DNA from: Pseudohalocynthiibacter aestuariivivens
GTDB lineage: Bacteria; Pseudomonadota; Alphaproteobacteria; Rhodobacterales; Rhodobacteraceae
Length of the DNA stretch: 64,000 nucleotides
Assembly (NCBI RefSeq): GCF_018457175.1
Contig: NZ_JAGFNU010000014.1
Coordinates: 45,526-109,525 of the forward strand
Direction: 5' to 3'
The notes beneath the pieces are model-generated. The model did not search any database, was not told the DNA's origin, and was given only the letters and a program-made list of their open reading frames with translations. A program made the position numbers and the translations under genes. Positions 16,147-24,684 of the stretch are shown here, in pieces (position 1 is the first letter of the stretch; every line of letters starts with the position of its first letter).

Positions 16147-18954
16147 TCAGTCGCTCGCAGCTGAAATTTTCGCCGCCGAGAATTTGAACTCCGGGATTTT
16201 TCCATAGGGATCAAGTTGCGGATTTGTCAAAAAATTCGCAGGCGCTTCGACAAAGCAAAATGGCATAAACAACATGCCCGGCGTAACATCGCGGTCTGCT
16301 CTAAGCGTCAACGTGACTTCACCACGCCGGGTCGCAACTTTGACCTTCTGACCACGGGTCAACCCTTTGCGACCAATATCCTTTGGGTGCATCGATACCA
16401 CCGGTTCATCTTCTTGTGCATTCAACTGCGTAGCCCGTCGTGTCATTGCGCCCGTGTGCCAATGCTCGAGCATCCGGCCAGTTGTCAGCACCATCGGGAA
16501 CTCTTCATCCGGTAGCTCATCCGGTGGCAAGAGGTCCGTCGGCACGAGCTTGGCACGACCATCTTTGGTCGGGAAACCAGAATAGAAGATGATCTCCTCG
16601 CCCGGGCCGTCCTTGTCCTTGGCCGGATAGCAGACAAAGCCCTCGCGCAACAGGCGATCCCAACTGATGTTGTCCAAAGACGCCATATGACTGGCCATCT
16701 CCGCATAGACTTCACTGATATCAGAATAATCCCAATCAAGCCCGGATCTCTGGGCCATCTCCACGATCAGTTTCCAATCCTGGCGGGCTTCACCCGGCGC
16801 TTTGCGCACGGGCATGGCCAGCTGCACCTGACGATTGGAATTTGTGTAGGTGCCAGGTTTTTCCGGCTGCGCCGTGGCTGGCAGGATAACATCCGCAAAC
16901 CACGCTGTTTCCGTGAAGAAAATATCCTGCACGATCAGATGATCAAGGCTCGCCAAAGCCGCCCTTGCATGCGTCTGATCGGGGTCAGACATTGCTGGGT
17001 TTTCGCCCTGCACATACATTGCACGGATATTGCCTTTGGCGACTTCATCCATGATCTCGACCACCGTCAGACCCTTCGCCGGGTCTAGGGAACGGCCCCA
17101 GGCGTCTTCATATTTGGCGCGGATGTCGGGATCCTCAACCGATTTGTAGTTTGGATATACAATCGGGATCAGGCCAGAGTCTGATGCGCCCTGCACGTTG
17201 TTTTGGCCACGCAGCGGATGTAACCCGGTGCCTGGCCGGCCTACCTGACCGGTGATAAGGGAAAGTGCAATCAAGCAGCGCGCATTATCGGTTCCATGGA
17301 CATGCTGGCTGACGCCCATGCCCCAGAAGATGATCGATCGCTCAGACGTTGCATAGGTTCTGGCAAGCTCACGCAGGTAATCCGGCTCGACGCCGCAAAT
17401 TTCCGCCATATTCTCCGGGCTGAATTCTTTGACTTTTTCAGACAGTGCTTCGAAGCCATCGACATTTGCCTGGATGTACTGCTTATCGAAAAGGCCTTCT
17501 TCAATGATCGTGTGGATCATCGCATTCAGCATAGGCACATCCCGCCCCGGTTCGAATACCACAGGGTGAGAGGCGTGCCGCATCAGTTCCTGTTTACGCG
17601 GATCAAAGACAAGAAGTTTCGTGCCCCGCTTTGCAGCCTGTTTGAAATAGGTAGCTGCTACAGGGTGATTCTGCTCCGGACGGCACCCGATCGTCATGAT
17701 GCAGTCACTCTCATCCGCCGTCGTAAATGGGGCAGAGACCGCTCCAGAGCCGACGCCTTCCATCAATGCGGCCACCGATGAGGCGTGACACAGGCGTGTG
17801 CAGTGATCGACATTGTTCGTGCCAAAGCCCTGCCGGATGTATTTTTGAAAGAGATAAGCTTCTTCATTGGTGCCTTTGGCTGAGCCAAACCCTGCAATGG
17901 CCTTTCCACCAATGCTGTCACGTACTTTTGTCATGCCTCCCGCCGCAAGCGCCATGGCTTCCTCCCACGAAGCTTCGCGGAAATAGTCCGGAATATCAGC
18001 AAAGGTCAGCTTGGCTTTCGCGTTCTTGGGCGCATCCGCACGGCGGATCAGTGGTTTGGTCAGTCGTTCGGGCGACATGACGTAGTCCATGCCAAATCGA
18101 CCCTTCACACAAAGTTTGCCGCGGTTGGCAGGCCCCTGACGCCCTTCTACGCGTATAATATCATTGTTTTTCAGGCTGATCTCTGTCTGACATCCAACGC
18201 CACAGAACGGGCAAACGGAGGGTTTGACCGTATCTGGATAGACTTCCCGTTTCGTCGCCGTTTCATCCAGCAACGTTCTTTCCATCAGGGCCCCGGTCGG
18301 ACAGGCCTGTACACATTCGCCGCAGGCCACACAGGAGGAGAGACCCATTGGGTCGTTGACGTCAAAGGCAGGAACAGCCCCCATGCCGCGATCACTCATG
18401 CCAATCACGTCATTGACCTGAACCTCGCGGCAGGCACGTTCGCAGAGCCCACAGGAAATGCAGGCATCCAGATTGACTGCTATCGACGGGTGGGACGCAT
18501 CATGGAAGATGCTATCCACCGGAATGTCCTTCTGGGCACCGGGCCTGCCACCAGGGTAACGCGGGCTTGTGCACATGCCTGCCAAATCCATCTGATCCCA
18601 GAAATGGCTTTCCGGGTCAGGGCTTTGGTTACGGGCAGGCATGTCAGAGGCGAGAAGTTCGAAAACCATATTGCGGTTTTTCTCGACACGCTCACCGGCT
18701 GTCATGACCTTCATGCCTTCGGTTGGTTTGCGGATACAGGATGCGGCGAGGACCCGTTCACCCTTGATTTCAACCATGCAGGCCCTGCAATTGCCGTCGG
18801 CGCGATATCCCGGCGCGTCTTTCCAGCAGAGATGCGGGATATTCGTCCCTTCACGTTTGGCCACCTGCCAGATCGTTTCTCCCTCTTGCGCGGTGACTTC
18901 TTCACCATCGAGCACGAAGCTTACTGTCGGGAGAGTTGCATTATCAAGGCTCAT
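16147..18954 (-). CDS. fdsA: NAD-dependent formate dehydrogenase, alpha (molybdopterin) subunit
   Basis: 935 residues. It oxidises formate to CO2 and passes electrons through iron-sulfur clusters to the FMN/NAD subunit. Order of domains: N-terminal [2Fe-2S] (Cys43, 56, 59, 73), two ferredoxin-like [4Fe-4S] motifs (Cys165/168/171/175 and 208/211/214/218), the Mo-bis-MGD oxidoreductase [4Fe-4S] (Cys248/251/255/282), then the molybdopterin core and its C-terminal binding domain. The Mo ligand is cysteine (Cys389 in HCTRLCH), not selenocysteine, matching the Rhodobacter capsulatus type. The start overlaps the fdsGB stop by 4 bases. No fdhD, fdsC or fdsD follows, although these maturation and accessory genes often do. 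Confidence 0.97.
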   Translation of the reverse strand: MSLDNATLPTVSFVLDGEEVTAQEGETIWQVAKREGTNIPHLCWKDAPGYRADGNCRACMVEIKGERVLAASCIRKPTEGMKVMTAGERVEKNRNMVFELLASDMPARNQSPDPESHFWDQMDLAGMCTSPRYPGGRPGAQKDIPVDSIFHDASHPSIAVNLDACISCGLCERACREVQVNDVIGMSDRGMGAVPAFDVNDPMGLSSCVACGECVQACPTGALMERTLLDETATKREVYPDTVKPSVCPFCGVGCQTEISLKNNDIIRVEGRQGPANRGKLCVKGRFGMDYVMSPERLTKPLIRRADAPKNAKAKLTFADIPDYFREASWEEAMALAAGGMTKVRDSIGGKAIAGFGSAKGTNEEAYLFQKYIRQGFGTNNVDHCTRLCHASSVAALMEGVGSGAVSAPFTTADESDCIMTIGCRPEQNHPVAATYFKQAAKRGTKLLVFDPRKQELMRHASHPVVFEPGRDVPMLNAMIHTIIEEGLFDKQYIQANVDGFEALSEKVKEFSPENMAEICGVEPDYLRELARTYATSERSIIFWGMGVSQHVHGTDNARCLIALSLITGQVGRPGTGLHPLRGQNNVQGASDSGLIPIVYPNYKSVEDPDIRAKYEDAWGRSLDPAKGLTVVEIMDEVAKGNIRAMYVQGENPAMSDPDQTHARAALASLDHLIVQDIFFTETAWFADVILPATAQPEKPGTYTNSNRQVQLAMPVRKAPGEARQDWKLIVEMAQRSGLDWDYSDISEVYAEMASHMASLDNISWDRLLREGFVCYPAKDKDGPGEEIIFYSGFPTKDGRAKLVPTDLLPPDELPDEEFPMVLTTGRMLEHWHTGAMTRRATQLNAQEDEPVVSMHPKDIGRKGLTRGQKVKVATRRGEVTLTLRADRDVTPGMLFMPFCFVEAPANFLTNPQLDPYGKIPEFKFSAAKISAASD

Positions 18955-20645
18955 TGGGTTGTCTCCCCATTCTCAAATTCTTCCGGAAAATGCGTCATGA
19001 GATGTTTCACGCAATTACCTGCCGCCTGTCCAAGACCGCAGATTGAACTATCGCCCATCACCTCCAGCAAATCGTCATAAAGTGCACGGTCCGCCTCGCG
19101 CGCTTCCAGCATGCGCACCATCTTGTCGGTCCCGGAACGGCACGGCGTGCATTGGCCACAGCTTTCATGTTTGAAAAAGCGCATCGTGTTGAGCGTCGCA
19201 TCACGCACGCTGTCGTGTTGGCTCAGGATCACAACGGCATGGGATCCGATCAGACCGCCTTCGGGCTCCCATGTCCCGAAATCCATAGGCCGGTCGGCCA
19301 TATGGGCGGGGAAAATCCCACCGGATGCACCGCCTGGGAAGAAGGCTTTCAGCTCATGCCCGTCGGCCATGCCGCCGCAATAGTCTTCAATCAGGCGGAT
19401 CAGCGGAATGCCAGCGGGGGCAACCTTGACGCCCGGGTTTTTGACGCGGCCTGAAACAGAAAACGCCCGTGGACCATTGTGGTCCTCAGACCAACCCTGA
19501 TCCTTAAACCAGGCTGGACCGTTTTTGAGGATATCCGCAATCCATGAAAGTGTTTCAACATTGTGGTTCAGAGTCGGACGCCCAAAGAGGCCGACCTCGG
19601 CGATATAAGGTGGACGATGGCGGGGCAGGCCGCGTTTGCCCTCAATGCTCTCGATCATCGCGCTTTCTTCACCACAGATATACGCGCCTGCGCCACGGCG
19701 CAGTTCCATCGGGATCATCTCGATATCAGAAGCCTCCAGCACCGCGATTTCGGTTTTCAGGATCTCCAGCACAGCCGGGTATTCATCGCGCATGTATATG
19801 TAGATACGTTCACAGCCTACCACACGGGCCGAAATCTGCGCACCTTCGATCATGCGGTGCGGGGCTTGTTCCAGCCACCAACGGTCTTTGAACGTTCCAG
19901 GCTCGCCCTCATCGCCGTTGATCGTCATAAACCGGGGACCAGCATAGCTTCGCACAAATCCCCATTTGCGCCCAGCAGGAAAACCGGCACCTCCGAGACC
20001 GCGCAGTCCCGCATTCGACATGGTCTCTGTCGCCTGATCGGCAGTGATGTCTCCTGCAAGAACCTGGGCAAGGACGTCGTAACCACCCTCAGCGCGGTAT
20101 TCTTCCATAGTCTGATAGTCTGGAATGACTGGAGTGATCGGTCCCGTTGCGGCCTCGGTCAGTTTTGGAACACTGGCGTGCTCAATCAACCTCTTGCCCA
20201 CTTGCGCCGCAGGAGCGCTATCGCACCGGCCGATACATGGAACGGGGTCGATACGGATGTCTTCGCCAAGCGCAGCCTTCAATTCTTCTATAAGAGGTTT
20301 GGCCCCGGACATCTCACAGGACAGGCCGTCGCATACACGGATTGTCAGCGGCGGTGGGGGTGTTTGTCCCTCCCGGACAATATCAAAATGGTGATAGAAG
20401 CTGGCAACTTCATATACTTCAACCTGGGCCAGGCGTAGATATTCAGCCAGCGCGGCAATGTCGGTGGCCGTAATATGTCCGCGCGTGTCCTGAATGATAT
20501 GCAGCGCTTCGATCACCATATCTTTGCGCCGGGGCATATCTCCGAAGAGCTTTGCAATCTCCTCAACATTCTCATCAGAAATCTGGCGTCCCTTTGGCAG
20601 CGAAGGATCGCGACGCTTGAATTTTTGTCGGACGATCTGATCCAT
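18951..20645 (-). CDS. fdsB: Formate dehydrogenase FdsG-FdsB fusion (FMN/NAD subunit)
   Basis: 564 residues from ATG 20645, preferred to the longer frame (20708) because it restores the expected N-terminus and has AAGGG upstream. Residues 1-165 are FdsG/NuoE-like with a thioredoxin-like [2Fe-2S] site (Cys105, 110, 137, 141). The remainder is FdsB/NuoF-like: glycine-rich FMN loop GLRGLGGAGFPAGRKW, NADH segment GDEGEPGTFKDR, GAGAYICGEESAM, and the [4Fe-4S] motif ESCGQCTPCRSGT. In R. capsulatus these are two genes, fdsG and fdsB; here one chain serves both. It would accept electrons from FdsA and reduce NAD+. A terminator-like hairpin lies 35 bases upstream. Confidence 0.96.
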   Translation of the reverse strand: MDQIVRQKFKRRDPSLPKGRQISDENVEEIAKLFGDMPRRKDMVIEALHIIQDTRGHITATDIAALAEYLRLAQVEVYEVASFYHHFDIVREGQTPPPPLTIRVCDGLSCEMSGAKPLIEELKAALGEDIRIDPVPCIGRCDSAPAAQVGKRLIEHASVPKLTEAATGPITPVIPDYQTMEEYRAEGGYDVLAQVLAGDITADQATETMSNAGLRGLGGAGFPAGRKWGFVRSYAGPRFMTINGDEGEPGTFKDRWWLEQAPHRMIEGAQISARVVGCERIYIYMRDEYPAVLEILKTEIAVLEASDIEMIPMELRRGAGAYICGEESAMIESIEGKRGLPRHRPPYIAEVGLFGRPTLNHNVETLSWIADILKNGPAWFKDQGWSEDHNGPRAFSVSGRVKNPGVKVAPAGIPLIRLIEDYCGGMADGHELKAFFPGGASGGIFPAHMADRPMDFGTWEPEGGLIGSHAVVILSQHDSVRDATLNTMRFFKHESCGQCTPCRSGTDKMVRMLEAREADRALYDDLLEVMGDSSICGLGQAAGNCVKHLMTHFPEEFENGETTQ

Positions 20646-20679
20646 CGGAATAGGCCCTTTCGGTGTATCTGAACTTAGG

Positions 20680-20706
20680 AAAAAGGCGAGCCACCTGGTG
20701 GCTCGC
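20680..20706 (-). terminator. Intrinsic terminator or attenuator between OFA transporter and fdsGB
   Basis: On the minus strand a 9-bp perfect stem (GCGAGCCAC / GTGGCTCGC, arms 20686-20694 and 20698-20706, 3-base loop) is followed by CCTTTTT. It stands between the transporter stop (20758) and the fdsGB start (20645). Only 34 bases remain before fdsGB, too few for a free-standing promoter, so read-through is probably needed. Confidence 0.75.
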
Positions 20707-20757
20707 AATAGACCGCGGCGATCTTAGAGGGAAAAGACCGCCGCAGAGTAAGAAGGT

Positions 20758-22461
20758 TTATTCAGCGGCCACCGCCCGCGGATGTGTCTTCTCTACATGG
20801 TGTCGATCGCCGACGGGGCGCACGAACAGATTGGCGAAGAACGCAATCACCAGCAGGGCAGCCATGGCGTACATCGTCGTGTTGTAGAGCGACGGAGTCG
20901 GATCAGCGGTACCAGCCGGAGCGATTTCCATCAGCCGTGCAATGGTCACCGTGTTGGCATCGACCAATTCCTGAAGACTGGAAACAGGTGCCCCGAAACG
21001 CTCGGCAAAAGCCGCCGGATCCATCCTTGCCACCAGATCAGAAATCGCGTTGTTGCGTGACAGATCCCGCAAATAGGTAATTGCGAACGGACCAAGCACT
21101 CCAGCTGTGGACCAGGCTGTCAGCAAACGCCCGTGGATTCCGCCCACATGCATCGTGCCGAACATATCCGCCAGATAGGCCGGAATGGTCGCAAAGCCGC
21201 CGCCATACATTGTGAAAATGATCATTGTCGCAATGTAAAAGCCGATCAGAGCGGCTCCGCCTCCCATTCCCGCCCAGAAGGGAATGGACAAGTAGAGGAT
21301 CGTGCCAAGGATGAAGAAGCAATGATAGGTGTTTTTGCGACCGATAAAGTCCGAGGTCGAGGCCCAGAAGAACCGGCCAACCATGTTAAACACAGAGATC
21401 ATCAGAACATATGTGCCAGCAAATGCCGCTGTCACAACTACCAGTTCACCGAAAATCTCGTTGATCATGGTCTTGGCAACCCCGATCACGCCGATACCAG
21501 CTGTCACGTTGAAACACAGTACAATCCAGAGCAGCCAGAACTGACGTGTCTTCAAAGCCTGATCAATATGCACGTTGTTGCGAGTGACCATACCAGAGGC
21601 CGATGGGGCCGGTTGCCAACCCTCAGGCTTCCAGCCCTCTTTGGGAACGCGATACTGGAAAGCTGCGATGATCATGACGATGAAGTAGCCAATGCCAAGC
21701 GCCATAAAGGTTGCCGCTGCGCCTGTGTTGCCGGTTCCAACGCCATAGGCGCCTGCTTCGCCGCCAAAGGCTGCCGCCTGTTGGGCCGTGGCCAGAACAA
21801 TTTCGACTTTCCCGGAGGCTGTTTCTGCAAAACGCCGACCACCTTCCGTGATCAGATTAAGCGTGCTTTCTGCTCCTAGATACTCTGGTGCTTTTTGGAA
21901 GTTGCTGAGCAACCATCCAATCAAAGGCGCACCAATCATAGCACCGCCGCCAAAGCCCATAATCGCCATTCCGGTTGCCATCCCTCTGCGGTCAGGGAAC
22001 CATCGGATCAGTGTCGAAACGGGCGAGACATAGCCAAGCCCGAGGCCTGCACCCCCAAAGACGCCGTAGCCTAGGTAGACGAGCCAGAGCTGATGGGATG
22101 AGATACCCAAAGATCCAATGATGAAACCACCGCCCCAAAGCGTGGCGGCGACCACACCTACATAGCGTGGACCCACTTTTTCCAGCCACTTACCACCAAA
22201 GGCCGCAGCAAGCCCCAGAGCAACGATTGCCACTGAGAAGATCCAAACGACCGAAGACAGGCTCCAGTCTGCACCCGAAGACGCAACAATGCCAAGTTCG
22301 CGCGTGAGCGGTGGGTTAAAGACGGACCATGCGTAGACGGATCCGATACAAAGGTGAATTGCGATTGAGGCGGGTGGTACGCGCCACCGGTTATAGCCCT
22401 CAGGCGCTACGATATTTTCTTTTCGCAGGAACCCTAAGGGCCCGCTTGCTGACTCTGACAT
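20758..22461 (-). CDS. OFA-family (oxalate/formate antiporter-like) MFS transporter
   Basis: 567 residues with about twelve membrane segments. The N-terminal PPASIAIHLCIGSVYAWSVF opening, the GLGLGYVSPVSTLIRWFPDRRGMATG loop after TM4-5 and the MIGAPLIGWLL segment are typical of OFA transporters. A longer loop (residues about 195-235) and a central cytoplasmic stretch extend it beyond the usual 430. Family members exchange oxalate and formate or carry related small carboxylates; with formate dehydrogenase downstream, formate or a formate precursor is the likely substrate. It precedes fdsGB by about 110 bases, with a terminator-like hairpin between. Confidence 0.9.
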   Translation of the reverse strand: MSESASGPLGFLRKENIVAPEGYNRWRVPPASIAIHLCIGSVYAWSVFNPPLTRELGIVASSGADWSLSSVVWIFSVAIVALGLAAAFGGKWLEKVGPRYVGVVAATLWGGGFIIGSLGISSHQLWLVYLGYGVFGGAGLGLGYVSPVSTLIRWFPDRRGMATGMAIMGFGGGAMIGAPLIGWLLSNFQKAPEYLGAESTLNLITEGGRRFAETASGKVEIVLATAQQAAAFGGEAGAYGVGTGNTGAAATFMALGIGYFIVMIIAAFQYRVPKEGWKPEGWQPAPSASGMVTRNNVHIDQALKTRQFWLLWIVLCFNVTAGIGVIGVAKTMINEIFGELVVVTAAFAGTYVLMISVFNMVGRFFWASTSDFIGRKNTYHCFFILGTILYLSIPFWAGMGGGAALIGFYIATMIIFTMYGGGFATIPAYLADMFGTMHVGGIHGRLLTAWSTAGVLGPFAITYLRDLSRNNAISDLVARMDPAAFAERFGAPVSSLQELVDANTVTIARLMEIAPAGTADPTPSLYNTTMYAMAALLVIAFFANLFVRPVGDRHHVEKTHPRAVAAE

Positions 22462-22588
22462 GTCAAGTGTCCTCCCAAGTTGCGGGGGACGCCGAGCCCC
22501 CGGTTTCGGAAACTGCCTTTCCTACACGAACATTATGATGAGCAGCCTCTTCTTTGCTTTTAGGCGTTTGATTTTTTTGATTGTCAAC

Positions 22589-22602
22589 TTATTAATTAAT
22601 AA
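22589..22602. promoter_or_regulatory. AT-rich palindrome upstream of the OFA transporter
   Basis: TTATTAATTAATAA is a perfect 14-base palindrome 128 bases upstream of the transporter start, inside a stretch of low G+C. It may be part of the promoter region or a nucleoid-protein site; no further evidence. Confidence 0.3.
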
Positions 22603-22620
22603 AAACAATATGTTAGAGTA

Positions 22621-22709
22621 ATTTGGCTGTACTGAGAAAAGGTTAAAATGTCCATAAAACACCGCTTGTAAAGTTGGGCGAGTGACAAAATGTCCACTTA
22701 TTTGGCTGT
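22621..22709. repeat. Two pairs of direct repeats upstream of the OFA-fds genes
   Basis: AAAATGTCCA occurs at 22645-22654 and 22687-22696, exactly 42 bases apart, and ATTTGGCTGT occurs at 22621-22630 and 22700-22709. The second copy of the latter overlaps the stop codon of the sensor kinase. The four-turn spacing suggests paired binding of an activator, most simply the adjacent response regulator. Confidence 0.4.
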
Positions 22710-24677
22710 TTTCAAATGAGGGTCAGACGAGTTGTCCGCGATAGGGCACCATACAAAAAACTTTGAGCCGACACCCTCTTCGCTCTTTACGGTGATCAAA
22801 CCGCCTGCGTGCGTGATCAAAGTCTGGCTGATTGACAGCCCAAGGCCCGTTCCCTCAGCGGGCTTTGTCGTGAAAAAGGGATCAAAGACATTGTCCAGTT
22901 TCTCTTTCGGGATGCCCGGACCTGAATCCGCGACAATGATCTCGGCTCCGGGAACACCGTCGCGTTTTGCTGCCCGCGTTGTGATGCGCAAGCTGCCGCC
23001 ATCAGGCATGGCCTGAGATGCATTGATCATCAGATTGACGAGCACCTGAACCAGTTCGGAGGCAACAATCATGATCGACGGGGCTGGGGCGTGCGCGGTC
23101 TCTGTTTCAATGGAATGTTTCCTCAGGTCCGGTGTCACAAGAACCAGCGCGTCATCGGCGCATTTGGCGACATCCACATGGGAACTCACATCAGATATTT
23201 CTTCAGGCCGTGTAAAGTTCAAAAGTTTGCCAACGATCACATTGATCCGATGTGTTTGGGCATCAATCAGATCGAGTTCGGTTTTATGTTCCGCTTGAAA
23301 GCCAGGATCCATCGTTCGGCGCAGGACATCCAGATTGCCTTGAATTACGGCAACCGGGTTGTTGATTTCATGCGCTACACCGGCTGTAATCTCACCTATA
23401 GACGCCAGCTTCTCAGACATCACCAATTGCGCAAATGTCGCTTCCAGTTTTTGTTTCGCGTTCTGTAACTCTTCGGTGCGCTGGTCCACCAATTCGTTAA
23501 GGTTGTCGGCATAACCCCGCAACGCTTCGTCCCTCTCCTGGACCTGATCAAGAAGTCGATCCAGATGCCGCGCAACGGTTCCGATCTCATCGCGGGCATC
23601 CACTTTACCGATGCGTGCCGCAAACTCACCCTGCTCGGCGCGGGCCATGGTCGCCGTCATTTGCTCAAGTGGTGAAAATATTCCGCGCGCAAGCCGCAGA
23701 AACAAAGGGATCGAGATGCAAATCACCGCAATAAACGCGAGGATCAGTGAGAGAATCGTCGTGTTGCGGTCGCTTGTAAAAGGAGATTCCAAAAACCCCG
23801 TATAGAGCATCCCAATCCGGGCTCCATCACTATCGGTCACCGGGACATAGCCTGAGATATACCAATCATTGACGACAAAGGCGCGATCCAACCACGGCTT
23901 GCCCTCTTGCATGACCTGTTGCCAGACCACTTCTGAAACCCGCGTCCCAAGCGCTCGTGAACCTTCAAACAGCCTGACATTGGTGGATATGCGCACATCG
24001 TCGAGAAACAGCGTGGTTGTGCCCTGGCGGGTTTCGGAATTTTCCTCTTCTCGGTAAATCAGTTTGTTCATCGTATCGATGACATCAAGGTTCTGGTTCA
24101 GTAATCGCCCGCCGATCAGGATGTTTCCGGTGTTGGGGGATCTGTGCGCTGCAAGCAGCATCATGCCGCGCGACTCAATTGTGCGATCGATCTTGCGAGC
24201 CGCCTCCGTGGCCACAAGAGTCAGTTCAGCCTTCTGCGCAAGTCCAGGTGATATTGCGCCAAGCTCCTGACCTGAAAAAATCGCGAGCCCTGCGCCTGGT
24301 GCGTCAGGCCGTGCCCTTTCAGCAACCGCATGTGCGCTTTTTGGGATATCGTTTCCCTCGAGCGCGCCATAGATCAGAAGATCAAGGCCCATTCTGGCTT
24401 GCTCCGCTTCAAGGAAGCCCAATAGCCCAGCGTCTCCGCCCATCTGCGCACGCTCAAATCGGCCTGATTGTGCCAAAGCGGCTATATCAGCAGCCTGTGT
24501 CGCTTCAATGCGGCCAAAGTATTGTTCCGCCACCCTGAGATCACTGGCCACCTTGGCCAGCAAAAGTTCATCGAATTTATTGATCCAGCGCACCATCGTG
24601 ACGCCCAAAAGAAGCGGCAGTAACACAACAAGAGGCAGAAGGGCGAGGATCAGAAGTCTGAGGCGAACAGAGCGCAT
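22698..24677 (-). CDS. Membrane sensor histidine kinase with Cache and HAMP
   Basis: 659 residues from ATG 24677, 7 bases after the response-regulator stop; the longer frame upstream lies inside that gene. TM1 is at about 8-28, a periplasmic Cache-type domain spans about 35-300, TM2 about 307-329, HAMP about 330-385, and a coiled coil leads to HisKA with phospho-acceptor His436 (GVAHEINNP). The ATPase domain has NLMINASQ (N box), DSGPGIP and GTGLGLS. Its ligand is likely a small organic acid, as for the related DctB-like kinases, but this is inferred from context (OFA transporter and formate dehydrogenase). Its 3' end touches the direct repeats that may be the regulator's targets. Confidence 0.93.
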   Translation of the reverse strand: MRSVRLRLLILALLPLVVLLPLLLGVTMVRWINKFDELLLAKVASDLRVAEQYFGRIEATQAADIAALAQSGRFERAQMGGDAGLLGFLEAEQARMGLDLLIYGALEGNDIPKSAHAVAERARPDAPGAGLAIFSGQELGAISPGLAQKAELTLVATEAARKIDRTIESRGMMLLAAHRSPNTGNILIGGRLLNQNLDVIDTMNKLIYREEENSETRQGTTTLFLDDVRISTNVRLFEGSRALGTRVSEVVWQQVMQEGKPWLDRAFVVNDWYISGYVPVTDSDGARIGMLYTGFLESPFTSDRNTTILSLILAFIAVICISIPLFLRLARGIFSPLEQMTATMARAEQGEFAARIGKVDARDEIGTVARHLDRLLDQVQERDEALRGYADNLNELVDQRTEELQNAKQKLEATFAQLVMSEKLASIGEITAGVAHEINNPVAVIQGNLDVLRRTMDPGFQAEHKTELDLIDAQTHRINVIVGKLLNFTRPEEISDVSSHVDVAKCADDALVLVTPDLRKHSIETETAHAPAPSIMIVASELVQVLVNLMINASQAMPDGGSLRITTRAAKRDGVPGAEIIVADSGPGIPKEKLDNVFDPFFTTKPAEGTGLGLSISQTLITHAGGLITVKSEEGVGSKFFVWCPIADNSSDPHLKTAK

Positions 24678-24684
24678 GCGAGGG

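Noticed and set aside
19563..20438. 291-residue open frame on the plus strand
   Set aside because: It lies antisense to fdsGB, whose motifs are unambiguous; it has no ribosome binding site or recognisable domain.
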